Both the position numbers and the translations under genes were made by a program. The notes beneath the pieces are model-generated. The model was not told the origin of the DNA. It saw only the letters and a list, made by a program, of their open reading frames with translations, and did not search any database. A stretch of DNA of 64,000 bases from Denitrificimonas caeni DSM 24390 (GTDB lineage Bacteria; Pseudomonadota; Gammaproteobacteria; Pseudomonadales; Pseudomonadaceae), in NCBI RefSeq assembly GCF_000421765.1, contig NZ_ATXQ01000006.1, positions 124,001 to 188,000 on the forward strand, given 5' to 3'. Shown piece by piece: positions 34,137 to 42,813 of this stretch. The first letter of the stretch is position 1, and the number at the start of each line of letters is the position of its first letter.

Positions 34137-34234
34137 GTACCTTGTTAGTGTCGCGACAAGCGAGCCAGGGATGGCGGAGCGCCCGAATCGGGTCAGGATG
34201 ACCCGTTGAGGGAAAAGCGATACGAGCAAGGTAC
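34137..34234 (+). repeat. Structured GGA-hairpin element, copy B
   Basis: The ends GTACCTTGTTAGTGTCGC and GCGATACGAGCAAGGTAC form a long outer stem with a few mismatches. Inside are GCCAGGGATGGC (34164-34175) and CGGGTCAGGATGACCCG (34189-34205), again with GGA in the loops. Flanks on the left (TTTTAAAAGCG...CGCCAAA...CGCA) match those of the copy at 30395. Confidence 0.78.
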
Positions 34235-34299
34235 GGCGTATACAAATCGCTCAATATACTTGGCTTTATTAGAAACGATAATTTGGTGCACGCCGTACT

Positions 34300-34380
34300 G
34301 CGGGCAAGCTGCCCGCGCGCCCAGACACACAGCAGCTTTTAAGTAATCAAGATTTACGGGCAGACTTGCCCGCGCTCCCA
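34300..34380 (-). repeat. Two REP-like palindromes
   Basis: Copies at 34300-34323 (GCGGGCAAGCTGCCCGC core) and 34357-34380 (CGGGCAGACTTGCCCG core) are in the same orientation as those at 30642/30687. The inner stem base pair varies between copies (C/G, G/C, A/T) while pairing is kept. They lie just after the MacB-type operon, whose last gene ends at 34384. Confidence 0.7.
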
Positions 34381-34383
34381 TTT

Positions 34384-35145
34384 TTACAGGGGGCTGGCGA
34401 ACAAACTTGGTAAATCTCTCGATGCACCATCATAAACAACACGGCCATCCGTCAGACGAATGGTGCGCGGGCAGCGCGAGCTTAAACGCGGATCATGCGT
34501 CACAATCACAATTGCGCACTGATGCTCTACGTTAAAACGCTCAAATAAATTAAACACTTCATCCGCAGATTGCGTATCAAGGTTACCGGTGGGCTCATCC
34601 GCCAACACTAACGCCGGTCGCGTCACCAAGGCCCGAGCAATCGCTACACGTTGTTGTTGTCCGCCGGATATGCGGTTGGTTGACTCATGGATAAACTTAG
34701 TCAGACCCACCTCGCCCAACAAGTATTCTGCGTAAGCAATTTGCTCAGGCGAAGGCTTGCCATAACGCAACATCAACGGCATCAACACATTGTCCAATAC
34801 GCTAAAAGCACTGATCAGATGGTGAAACTGAAAGACAAAACCAATCGACTCACTGCGCAATTGCGTACGCTGCTGCTCGGTCAAACCTTGCACCAGATGC
34901 CCTTGAATGCGCAGCTCACCGGCTGAAGCGACATCCAACAAGCCCATGACATTGAGCAAGGTACTTTTACCAGAACCGGAAGTGCCCACCAGAGCCACTA
35001 ACTCACCACGACTGACCTGCAATGAAATATCATGCAGCACATGGTTTTTCAGCGGCGTATCAGCATTAAAAATCTTATTGATTTGATCGAGTTGTAACAC
35101 CACCTGCTGGCCGCTGGCGTGGGCTAATAACGGTGATTTAGACAT
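34384..35145 (-). CDS. ABC transporter ATP-binding protein (MacB/LolD type)
   Basis: The 253-residue ATPase shows Walker [12 protein letters not shown]-loop FVFQFHHLI, signature [15 protein letters not shown] and Walker [13 protein letters not shown], with the typical LolD/MacB pattern. It energises the FtsX-like permease encoded just upstream. ATG 35145 is preferred to a codon 24 bases earlier because it overlaps the permease stop by 8 bp, giving translational coupling. With the membrane fusion protein it completes a MacAB-like tripartite exporter. The cargo is unknown. Confidence 0.9.
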   Translation of the reverse strand: MSKSPLLAHASGQQVVLQLDQINKIFNADTPLKNHVLHDISLQVSRGELVALVGTSGSGKSTLLNVMGLLDVASAGELRIQGHLVQGLTEQQRTQLRSESIGFVFQFHHLISAFSVLDNVLMPLMLRYGKPSPEQIAYAEYLLGEVGLTKFIHESTNRISGGQQQRVAIARALVTRPALVLADEPTGNLDTQSADEVFNLFERFNVEHQCAIVIVTHDPRLSSRCPRTIRLTDGRVVYDGASRDLPSLFASPL

Positions 35146-36379
35146 AACGAATCGCCACGGCCGGATCATATTGAGCCGCTCGACGGGCGGGCACCATCGC
35201 AGCGATTACACCGGACGCCGTAGCAATTAAAATCGCTGATAACAACATCGAAGGCTCCAAGCGAATCACAAACAAACGCTCATCGATACCATTAAACACC
35301 TGCACCAAGACATAGCCCACCATCACCCCTAAGAGTGAACCGCAGAGCCCCAAAAGACCGCCTTGTAAGAGAAACACCCGTAAGATTTGCTGCTGCGAAC
35401 TGCCCATCGCCCGTAAAATACCGATCTCACGGGTACGCTGCACCACGCTGACGGCCAAGACACTGGCAATGCCGAAAATCACCGACATCGCGACAAATAC
35501 CCGAATCATTTGTGTGGTCATGGTTTGTGAGCGTAAGGCGTTGAGTAACTGGCCATTACTTTCCATCCAGCTTTGCACATGTAAATCGGTGAGTTGCTCA
35601 ATGCGCTGCGCCCAATACTCGGCAGTAAATACATCAGAAATTTTCAATTCTAAAATCGTGATGCCGCCGGGCAGATTCAGTAAGGTTTGTGCTTGCTTCA
35701 GATCGGTATATACATAGCGACTGTCTAATTCGCGCACGCCCAGCTCAAACACACCGGCAACATCCATGATAGCTTGGCGATTATCACCTGCGTCTAAACG
35801 CAGTTTGTCACCTGTGCGCAGCCCTAAATCCTCAGCCAACTTACTGCCAATCATGACATCACTGGCGCCGACACTAAAACGCCCTTCCACAAGATAATCT
35901 TTGAGCTGGATAATCCCAGCATAACGCGCAGGGTCAATGCCCATCAGCGCCACTGAGGCTCGCGCATTACCTTTTTGTGCAAAGGCTGGGCCGGAAATAA
36001 GCGGCGATACCGTGTGTAACCCAGGATAGTGATCCAAGGCATCACGAACTTCCTGCCAGTTATTAATGGTTTGCAAACGCTGCGCACGTGGGCTTTCTAA
36101 CGCCCAAACATAAGTATCTTCGGGTGTTGCAGAAAAATTATTATGCTGCTGGGTTGCTTCAATACGGATGTGTGCTTGGGTGCCGAGAGTGCGTTCAATC
36201 ACGTTATTTTGCAGGCCCATCATCAAGGCAGTGATAAACACAATAACCGCGGCACCCACCGAAATAGCCACGCTGATCAATAACGTCTGCAGTGGATTAT
36301 CCGCCAAAAAACGCAGAGCAATGCGCCACTCAATCCATAACGAATGACGCAAGCCGACAATTTGGCTAACGAATGACAT
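35138..36379 (-). CDS. FtsX-like ABC permease (MacB/LolC type)
   Basis: The 413-residue inner membrane protein has one N-terminal helix (LLISVAISVGAAVIVFITALM), a large periplasmic domain (residues about 60-270) and three C-terminal helices ending in [17 protein letters not shown], a hallmark of FtsX-type permeases. Start at 36379 follows an AGG site and overlaps the end of the fusion-protein gene by 14 bp. Unlike MacB it carries no fused ATPase; that is the next gene. Likely role: mechanotransmission export of a periplasmic substrate or lipid. Confidence 0.88.
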   Translation of the reverse strand: MSFVSQIVGLRHSLWIEWRIALRFLADNPLQTLLISVAISVGAAVIVFITALMMGLQNNVIERTLGTQAHIRIEATQQHNNFSATPEDTYVWALESPRAQRLQTINNWQEVRDALDHYPGLHTVSPLISGPAFAQKGNARASVALMGIDPARYAGIIQLKDYLVEGRFSVGASDVMIGSKLAEDLGLRTGDKLRLDAGDNRQAIMDVAGVFELGVRELDSRYVYTDLKQAQTLLNLPGGITILELKISDVFTAEYWAQRIEQLTDLHVQSWMESNGQLLNALRSQTMTTQMIRVFVAMSVIFGIASVLAVSVVQRTREIGILRAMGSSQQQILRVFLLQGGLLGLCGSLLGVMVGYVLVQVFNGIDERLFVIRLEPSMLLSAILIATASGVIAAMVPARRAAQYDPAVAIRYV

Positions 36380-37574
36380 GCTGCGCCTGCTCGAAACGTA
36401 CACGAGCGCGCTGACCATCACTGACCTTACCAGCCTGCACCACGACATCACCTTCAGCCAGGCCAGAAAGAATTTCGCTGTGGGTCATATTGCGCAAACC
36501 CAGTTGCACATCAAGCGCACTGACGGCGCCATCCTGCCAACGCAAAACCTGAGTCTGTCCAGCCGATGAAGTCAGTAGATAATCATTGGGTAGCACTAAG
36601 GTGCGCTCACGCTCGGCAGCAATGATATTGGCCGATACCGTCATGCCCTGGAGAAAAATATTGCGCTGTTTCGAGTCATCCGCCAACACGCTGATATGCA
36701 CATCGATGGTGCCGCGCGAACTGTCGACTGCAGGCGCAATAAAACTCACCACGCCGGGCACTGTTTGTTCTGGCCAGGCATCAGCGATCAATTGCACCGG
36801 TTGCTGTAGCTTGAGCGGAGCAAAGTTTTTTTCATCCAGCGCAACAACCACTTCTAAGCCATCACTGGCAACGCCATCACGGTCCAAGCCATCACTGCGG
36901 GCAATTTCCAGCAGTACTTTACTTGGCTGCACTAAGTCGCCTGGCTCAACATTACGGGTTTGTACACGGCCAGCAAAAGGCGCATAGATACGGGTTTTCG
37001 CCAGTTCTGCCTCGGCGCTAACAATACGCTGCTGAAGTAATTGTTCTTCCGTACCGTCCACCGCCAAAGAGTCGACTGCAAGCTGGGCGCGGGTTAAGGC
37101 TGTTTTAGCATTAAGCTCAATGCGCTGCGCTTGCTCAACTTGCTCGGCAGAAATAACACCTTTAACTGCCAGCGCTTCACGGCGGCGAGCTTCGCGACTG
37201 ACTTGGCGCAGATTATCACGCGCCTCGGTTAAAGCCGCTTGCGCTTGCGGGCGACTGACTTCACGCAGTTGCTGCAGCAGGGTTTTTGCTTGAGCTAAAC
37301 GTGCTTGCAACTCGTCTGGATTAAGCTCGATCAGTAAATCATCTTTACTGACCCGATCGCCTTCACGCACATGCCGCGCCAACGCAGTACCCGTGATCTC
37401 GCTACCAATGCGCGCCAACGACTGGTAGCGCACTTCGCCACTGGCCACAATGCGCAGTTCCAGCGGCATAAACTCGACAGTTAATCCAGGCAACACAGGG
37501 CCGCGCCATTTCTGCACGCCGAACACAACAGCGACGCACAGTGCAGCAACTACTAGTCCATAAACAATGCGCAT
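36366..37574 (-). CDS. Membrane fusion protein (HlyD/MacA family)
   Basis: The 402-residue protein has one N-terminal membrane helix (VVAALCVAVVFGV), then a barrel-sandwich split by a long coiled coil (about residues 90-180, rich in Ala/Leu/Glu/Arg) and beta-barrel domains with ATTEQTVPGVVSFIAP-like strands. It should link the permease to an outer membrane factor, which is not encoded here. First gene of a three-gene operon, so its promoter lies in the 20-bp gap to the CvfB gene or further upstream. Confidence 0.88.
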   Translation of the reverse strand: MRIVYGLVVAALCVAVVFGVQKWRGPVLPGLTVEFMPLELRIVASGEVRYQSLARIGSEITGTALARHVREGDRVSKDDLLIELNPDELQARLAQAKTLLQQLREVSRPQAQAALTEARDNLRQVSREARRREALAVKGVISAEQVEQAQRIELNAKTALTRAQLAVDSLAVDGTEEQLLQQRIVSAEAELAKTRIYAPFAGRVQTRNVEPGDLVQPSKVLLEIARSDGLDRDGVASDGLEVVVALDEKNFAPLKLQQPVQLIADAWPEQTVPGVVSFIAPAVDSSRGTIDVHISVLADDSKQRNIFLQGMTVSANIIAAERERTLVLPNDYLLTSSAGQTQVLRWQDGAVSALDVQLGLRNMTHSEILSGLAEGDVVVQAGKVSDGQRARVRFEQAQHVIR

Positions 37575-37595
37575 TTGAGCCTCGTTACAGCAGCA

Positions 37596-38432
37596 TTAAA
37601 CCAGTTCAATTCCATCTGGAAGGATACGAATGACACCATGCTTGTACAGGCCACCAATGGCTTTTTTAAAGTTGCCTTTACTGACACCAAACATATCAGC
37701 AATCTCATTGGCTGGGCTTTTGTCGCTGAGCGGCAAACGGCCGTTGCTAGCATCCAGTTTAGCCAGAATTGCTTCGCTCAAACTGTCACGCAACTCACGA
37801 CCTTGTGGTTGTAAGCTGAGATTGATCAAACCATCGTCACGAATTTCACGGATAAAGCCACGCTCTTGCATACCACCACGCAAAAATTTAAAGGCTTCAT
37901 TTTTATGAATGAGCCCCCAATGCTTGCCGTTGATAATCGCTTTAAAACCTAAATCAGTCGGTTCAACAATCAGCAAATCAACTTCTTCACCGACTGTATA
38001 ATTAGCTGGCGTAAGATCGAGGTAACGGTCTAAACGAGCCGTTGCAGTAATGCGCTTGGTGCGCTGATCAATGTAGGCATACACCACACAGTAGTCGCCC
38101 TCTTGCAGCGGACGCTTTTCTTCAGAGTGCGGCAGTAACAAATCTTTGTTTAAGCCCCAATCTAAAAACAAACCAATGCGGTTGATATCCACCACTTTTA
38201 GGCTGGCAAACTCACCCACTTTGACTTTTGGTTTGCGCGTCGTCGCGATGATGCGGTCTTCACTGTCCAAATAGACAAAGACGTTGAGCCAATCTTCATC
38301 TTCACAGGGTTCATCTTTGGGCATTTCACGCCGCGGTAAAAGAATATCCCCATCAGGGCCGCCATCCAAATACACGCCAAAATCAGCCTGTCGAATGATC
38401 TGCAGGGTATTCATATCTCCAATCAAAGCCAT
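37596..38432 (-). CDS. CvfB-like S1-domain RNA-binding protein
   Basis: The 278-residue protein is built like CvfB/YitL: tandem S1-type OB folds (GVYLDGGPDGDILLPRREMP; GLFLDWGLNKDLLLPHSE; LGFKAIINGKHWGLIHKNE) and a C-terminal winged helix (EIADMFGVSKGNFKKAIGGLYKHG). CvfB proteins bind RNA and affect gene expression and virulence in Firmicutes; their role in pseudomonads is unclear. It ends 21 bp before the exporter operon and may be co-transcribed with it. Confidence 0.87.
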   Translation of the reverse strand: MALIGDMNTLQIIRQADFGVYLDGGPDGDILLPRREMPKDEPCEDEDWLNVFVYLDSEDRIIATTRKPKVKVGEFASLKVVDINRIGLFLDWGLNKDLLLPHSEEKRPLQEGDYCVVYAYIDQRTKRITATARLDRYLDLTPANYTVGEEVDLLIVEPTDLGFKAIINGKHWGLIHKNEAFKFLRGGMQERGFIREIRDDGLINLSLQPQGRELRDSLSEAILAKLDASNGRLPLSDKSPANEIADMFGVSKGNFKKAIGGLYKHGVIRILPDGIELV

Positions 38433-38562
38433 GCGTATGCACCTTAGTTAAGCCTTTAATGTGGCTATTATGCCTGTTTAATGGCTCGACGAGGTTGATT
38501 AAATGCCGCACAGCCCTGTCAAACACGATCCTTTTGAAGTTAGCGTCACAAGATTTAGGCAA

Positions 38563-39492
38563 TTAGCTCTCATCGACTAATAAGCGCTCATGAATAACAT
38601 CAGCTAAACGATCGGGTTGAAATTTAGACAAGAAGTTATCACAACCAACTTTTTCGACCATTGCTGCGTTAAAACTTCCAGAAAGCGAGGTGTGCATCAC
38701 CACATACAGATCGCGCAAGCGCGGATCATTACGAATTTCCGTGGTGAGTCGATAGCCGTCCATTTCAGGCATTTCGGCATCGGTAAACACCATTAATAGT
38801 TTTTCAGTCAGCACCTCACCTTGATCGGCCCATCGTTGCAACTGCTGTAAACCTTTCAGACCATCAGTGGCTTTATGCACGGTAATACCTAGCTGCCCCA
38901 AAGCGTCGGTTAACTGATTAAGAGCTACGGTTGAGTCATCAATAATCAGTACTTCGCGACCACGCGCTTTAGCCAACAAGGGATTATTAAGCTTTTCTGC
39001 AGAAATTGTTGTGTTCATTGGCACTATTTCTGCGAGCACTTTTTCGACATCAATAATTTCTACAATAGCCTCTTCAACGCGGGTAATCGCGGTTAAGTAA
39101 TGCTGACGACCAGCTGTTGTTGGCGGTGGCTGAATAGACTCCCAGTTCAGGTTAACAATACGCTCGACGCTACCAATCAAGAAGGCTTGGATGGAACGGT
39201 TATATTCCGTAACAATCACGGTGCTATTTTCATTTTGCACCAGCGGACGCATACCGATTGCTTGGGCTAAATCAATCACCGGAATTGTTTTACCACGCAA
39301 AGTAATCACACCACACATGTGCGGGTGACGCTGAGGAATCAAAGTCAACTTAGGTAAACGCACCACTTCTTGTACTTTAAAGACGTTGATGGCAAACAAT
39401 TGGCGACCGTGCAAGCTAAACATCAAGATTTCTAAACGGTTCTCTCCAACGAGCTGTGTGCGCTGATCAACACTATCAAGAATACTGGCCAT
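38563..39492 (-). CDS. cheV: Chemotaxis protein CheV
   Basis: This 309-residue protein fuses a CheW domain (about 18-155; FAINVFKVQEV, GVITLRGKTIPVIDL) with a receiver domain (about 180-305). The receiver has DDS at the start, phospho-acceptor aspartate 238 (VFTDAEMPEMDGY) and an HTSLSG stretch. It couples chemoreceptors to CheA and is thought to aid adaptation. The second ATG is used because AAGG lies 9 bases ahead. No other chemotaxis gene is in the window. Confidence 0.92.
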   Translation of the reverse strand: MASILDSVDQRTQLVGENRLEILMFSLHGRQLFAINVFKVQEVVRLPKLTLIPQRHPHMCGVITLRGKTIPVIDLAQAIGMRPLVQNENSTVIVTEYNRSIQAFLIGSVERIVNLNWESIQPPPTTAGRQHYLTAITRVEEAIVEIIDVEKVLAEIVPMNTTISAEKLNNPLLAKARGREVLIIDDSTVALNQLTDALGQLGITVHKATDGLKGLQQLQRWADQGEVLTEKLLMVFTDAEMPEMDGYRLTTEIRNDPRLRDLYVVMHTSLSGSFNAAMVEKVGCDNFLSKFQPDRLADVIHERLLVDES

Positions 39493-39574
39493 CAATAACT
39501 ACCTTTTAAGAGCGGAATACAAAGCTATCGGCCAACCTAGAAAAAGCATAAATGACCAATGGCCCTACCTTAAC

Positions 39575-41158
39575 CTACTTTGGATAACCGGTGATACGCC
39601 GAATACTTTGGTACAACGGTTGCAGTCGTTTATACATCTTGCAGTACACCTCTGCGTAAAGCTTATTGTACAAAGCATGGTTGTGCTGATTAGGCAAAAA
39701 CACTTGCGCTGTGCGTGTCATGCTCTGTACTGCGGTAGTAAAATCAGGCTGCAAACCGACACCGATCATGCAGGCAATCGCCGCGCCCAACCCTGAGGTT
39801 TCAATGGTATGTGGGCGCTCAACCGGCAGGCCGAAAATATCCGCCGTTATTTGTAAAATCGCATCACTTTGCGAGCCACCGCCGGATACGCGTAAGCGCT
39901 GAATCGGTACGCCACTGCGTTTTTCGATTTGCTCTTTGCCTTGGCGTAAACCATAGGCAAGGCCTTCTAAAATCGCTCGATAAATATGCGCGCGGGTGTG
40001 TACATCACCAAAACCAATAATTGCACCTTTGGCGTCCAGCCCCGGCTCACGCACGCCGGGGGACCAATAAGGCTGCAGCATCAAGCCCATGGAGCCAGCT
40101 GGTACTTGCTCGATTAACTCTTCAAATAACGACTCAACACTGACGCCCAAACGCTCTGCGCGCTGTTGCTCACGCAGGCCAAACTCACGCTTAAACCAAC
40201 TGACCATCCAAAAGCCACGATAAATCATCACTTCGGTGGTGAAGTGCTGGGGAATTGCCGCCGGATACGCCGGAATCAAGCGCGTCACTTCCAGATATTT
40301 ACTGCGCGTGGTGTTGATGGTGGCGGTGGTGCCATAGGATAAACAGGCAATGCTTTCATCCACTGCGCCCGCACCTAAAACCTCACAGGCTTTATCCGCT
40401 GCAGCGGCAATAATAGGTAAGCCCTCTGGCAGACCTGTATGCAAACTGGCTGCAGCATGCACGTGGCCAAGCAATTCACCCGGCTCGATTAACTCCGGTA
40501 GCTGATCGGGGCGCACCGCCAACGCCAGCCACTTCCAATTCCCCTTCTTCGCCCAGCGCAGCTTTTTATAATCAAAAGGTAAATAGCCAACACAACTGGC
40601 CACAGAGTCAACAAAACGTCCACTCAATTGGTAATTTAAATAGCCGGACAGCAGCAGAACTTTATGGGTTTTCGCATAAATATCAGGCTGATACTCGGCG
40701 ACCCAGTTGACTTCAGCTTGGCTACGAAAATATTGAACAATGCCGCTCAAACCGACCAATTTAAACAGGCTGCGCCAAGGATTAGGCAGCGGCTGAGTGA
40801 CATCAGCCAGTCGCTGATCCAACCACACTATCGCTGGCCGCAAGGCCTGCCCTTGCTGATCCACATGCACAACAGTGCCGCGCTGGGTGGTGACACTGAC
40901 GCCTTTAATTTGCGTTTTATCAATGCTGATCTGCTGCCAGAGTTGCTGACAGGCCTGCCCCACCGCTTGCCAATAGTAATCAGCTTCTTGTTCCGCCCAG
41001 CCGGGTTGCGTTGAGACATAAGGCTCAATCTCGATTCGGCTTAAACCATGCAGGTGACCTGCCGCATCAAACAGCATGGCACGAACACTTTGTGTGCCGT
41101 TATCAATGCTCAGCACATAGTCTTTTGTCGAATCATTTAACGCCTGCTCTGCGCTCAT
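39575..41158 (-). CDS. FGGY-family carbohydrate kinase
   Basis: The 527-residue kinase has the FGGY pattern: YVLSIDNGTQSVRAMLFD phosphate-binding start, GVSVTTQRGT, IVWLDQRL, and the C-terminal RVSGGGSQSDAILQITADIFGLPV. Family members phosphorylate glycerol, xylulose and other polyols. It is the last gene of a three-gene operon with a GlpD-like and an alkyl-DHAP-synthase-like gene and overlaps the former by an ATGA, so glycerol, dihydroxyacetone or a related ether compound is a reasonable guess. It is not the orthodox GlpK by sequence. Confidence 0.85.
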   Translation of the reverse strand: MSAEQALNDSTKDYVLSIDNGTQSVRAMLFDAAGHLHGLSRIEIEPYVSTQPGWAEQEADYYWQAVGQACQQLWQQISIDKTQIKGVSVTTQRGTVVHVDQQGQALRPAIVWLDQRLADVTQPLPNPWRSLFKLVGLSGIVQYFRSQAEVNWVAEYQPDIYAKTHKVLLLSGYLNYQLSGRFVDSVASCVGYLPFDYKKLRWAKKGNWKWLALAVRPDQLPELIEPGELLGHVHAAASLHTGLPEGLPIIAAAADKACEVLGAGAVDESIACLSYGTTATINTTRSKYLEVTRLIPAYPAAIPQHFTTEVMIYRGFWMVSWFKREFGLREQQRAERLGVSVESLFEELIEQVPAGSMGLMLQPYWSPGVREPGLDAKGAIIGFGDVHTRAHIYRAILEGLAYGLRQGKEQIEKRSGVPIQRLRVSGGGSQSDAILQITADIFGLPVERPHTIETSGLGAAIACMIGVGLQPDFTTAVQSMTRTAQVFLPNQHNHALYNKLYAEVYCKMYKRLQPLYQSIRRITGYPK

Positions 41159-42813
41159 AAACCCACCACTGCAGCACTGGGCAAACTATAAAACTGCTGA
41201 TAAATCCTTAAATAACGCTGCTGCTCCTCAACCCAACGCTGGTCATCCCAGGCTAAACGCGGCTGACACAGCTCACGCACCTGCTCAAGCACGGCCACAG
41301 CCCCCTGCGCCAACAATAAACCGAGGCGGGTGCGGCGCAATAACAAGTCATCCAAATGAATCACTAACTCATGCTCGCAAGCAAAAGCCAATTCAGCCCA
41401 GTAAATCGGGGTAGTGCTGACCTGTTGCATGCCCACTTCGCTAAACACTGCACAAAACGCTGGCCAATTAGCGCGATAACGGCCATAGAGGCGACGCTGC
41501 ACGCTACTGGATAACCCTGCTAAGCAATCATTCGCAGGACGCGGTGCCGACAGACTGTGCGCCTGCGCGGTTTCTTGCATTGAACAGCCATTAAATAGCG
41601 TACAGGCTTGCAGCATTTCTAACGCCAGTAAACGAAAAGTAGTGAGTTTGCCACCAGATAGACTGACGCAACCCGGCTCGATCCAGAGCATGTGCTCGCG
41701 TGATTCATCCGAGGGTTTATGCGCTTCTCCGGTAGTTTTCACCACAATCGGGCGCACCCCAGACCATGTCGAGATAATGTCCTGCTCAGTAATCTGCGCA
41801 CTCGGAAAGACCTTAGCGCAACCGGCGAGCAGGTAATCCACTTCAGCTTGGCTGATTGCTGCTTCTTGGTTGAGATCATCCTTATGATCAATATCAGTGG
41901 TGCCAATCACCGTGGCACCTTCCCATGGGAAGATGAACATTAAACGTTTATCAATGGGGTGTTTAAAACTCACCGACTGGCTGACCGGCAAACGCCAACT
42001 GGGTAAGAGCAAATGACTGCCGCGCAACGGACGAATGTCATGTTGTTGCTTGCTTAGTCCTGCCGCATCGGTCCACACCCCAGTGGCTTGCGCCAGCGCT
42101 TTACAGGTCAAGTCAAACTGCGCGCCGGTCAAAGTGTCTTCAATACGCACACCGCTGACACGCTGCTCAACATCCCCTGCAGCGGCGGCATTATCGTCGC
42201 TGCATAAACGCTCTAGCACGCGCAAATTACTCACCACACAGGCACCTAGCGCACGAGCCTCTGCCAGCACATGCATGACTAAGCGCGCATCGTCAGTCAC
42301 GGCATCTTGAAACTGACTGGCTCCTTGCAAATGCTCTTGCTGTAAGCCATCCACCACCATCGGCACTTGCCACGGTGGGTGAAACTGCTGCAAAGATTGC
42401 CCAGCAAAACCATCGTAAAGACGCAATACCCAAGAAAAAACCCAGCGCCCGGGAAACTCACCCTGATAATGTGGGTATAAAAACGGCAGTGGTTCAACCA
42501 AACCCGCTTCGTTATCCAACAATAGCTGGCGTTCACGCACGCTATCACGGGTTAAAGCGAACTCACCTTGGCTGATATAGCGCAAACCACCGTGCACCAT
42601 TTTTGAAGAACGGCTCGATGTACCCCAAGCAAAGTCCCGCTGCTCCACTAACAAGCAACGCCAGCCGCGCTTCGCGGCTTCGCGAATCACTCCAGCACCG
42701 GTGATGCCGCCACCCATCACAATCAAATCCCAAGTCTGCTGAGCCAACTCAGGCAGCACCTGTTCACGCCATGCTTGCGTCCAGTTAGTGCGCTGCGTGG
42801 TTGCACTAGTCAT
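41155..42813 (-). CDS. FAD-dependent glycerol-3-phosphate dehydrogenase-like oxidase
   Basis: The 552-residue flavoprotein has the Rossmann start LIVMGGGITGAGVIREAAKRG, the GlpD motif TSSRSSKMVHGGLRYISQGEF, and WSGVRP and LSGGKLTTFR further on. GlpD oxidises glycerol-3-phosphate to dihydroxyacetone phosphate and feeds electrons to quinone; it sits on the inner face of the membrane. It overlaps both neighbours in the operon (8 bp upstream, 4 bp downstream). Since its neighbour is related to the enzyme that exchanges the acyl of acyl-DHAP for an alkyl group, its true substrate may be a derivative of glycerol phosphate. Confidence 0.87.
   Translation of the reverse strand: MTSATTQRTNWTQAWREQVLPELAQQTWDLIVMGGGITGAGVIREAAKRGWRCLLVEQRDFAWGTSSRSSKMVHGGLRYISQGEFALTRDSVRERQLLLDNEAGLVEPLPFLYPHYQGEFPGRWVFSWVLRLYDGFAGQSLQQFHPPWQVPMVVDGLQQEHLQGASQFQDAVTDDARLVMHVLAEARALGACVVSNLRVLERLCSDDNAAAAGDVEQRVSGVRIEDTLTGAQFDLTCKALAQATGVWTDAAGLSKQQHDIRPLRGSHLLLPSWRLPVSQSVSFKHPIDKRLMFIFPWEGATVIGTTDIDHKDDLNQEAAISQAEVDYLLAGCAKVFPSAQITEQDIISTWSGVRPIVVKTTGEAHKPSDESREHMLWIEPGCVSLSGGKLTTFRLLALEMLQACTLFNGCSMQETAQAHSLSAPRPANDCLAGLSSSVQRRLYGRYRANWPAFCAVFSEVGMQQVSTTPIYWAELAFACEHELVIHLDDLLLRRTRLGLLLAQGAVAVLEQVRELCQPRLAWDDQRWVEEQQRYLRIYQQFYSLPSAAVVGL

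Larger units (their letters stand above)
33852..34297. repeat. Direct repeat bounding the downstream element module
   Basis: The 35-bp sequence starting CTTTATTAGAAGCGATAATT at 33852 recurs at 34263 with two changes, in the same orientation, 411 bp later. It ends in both cases at GCCGTACT, where a structured element (33883) or a REP-like palindrome (34300) begins. The two copies enclose both elements of this module. Confidence 0.7.
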
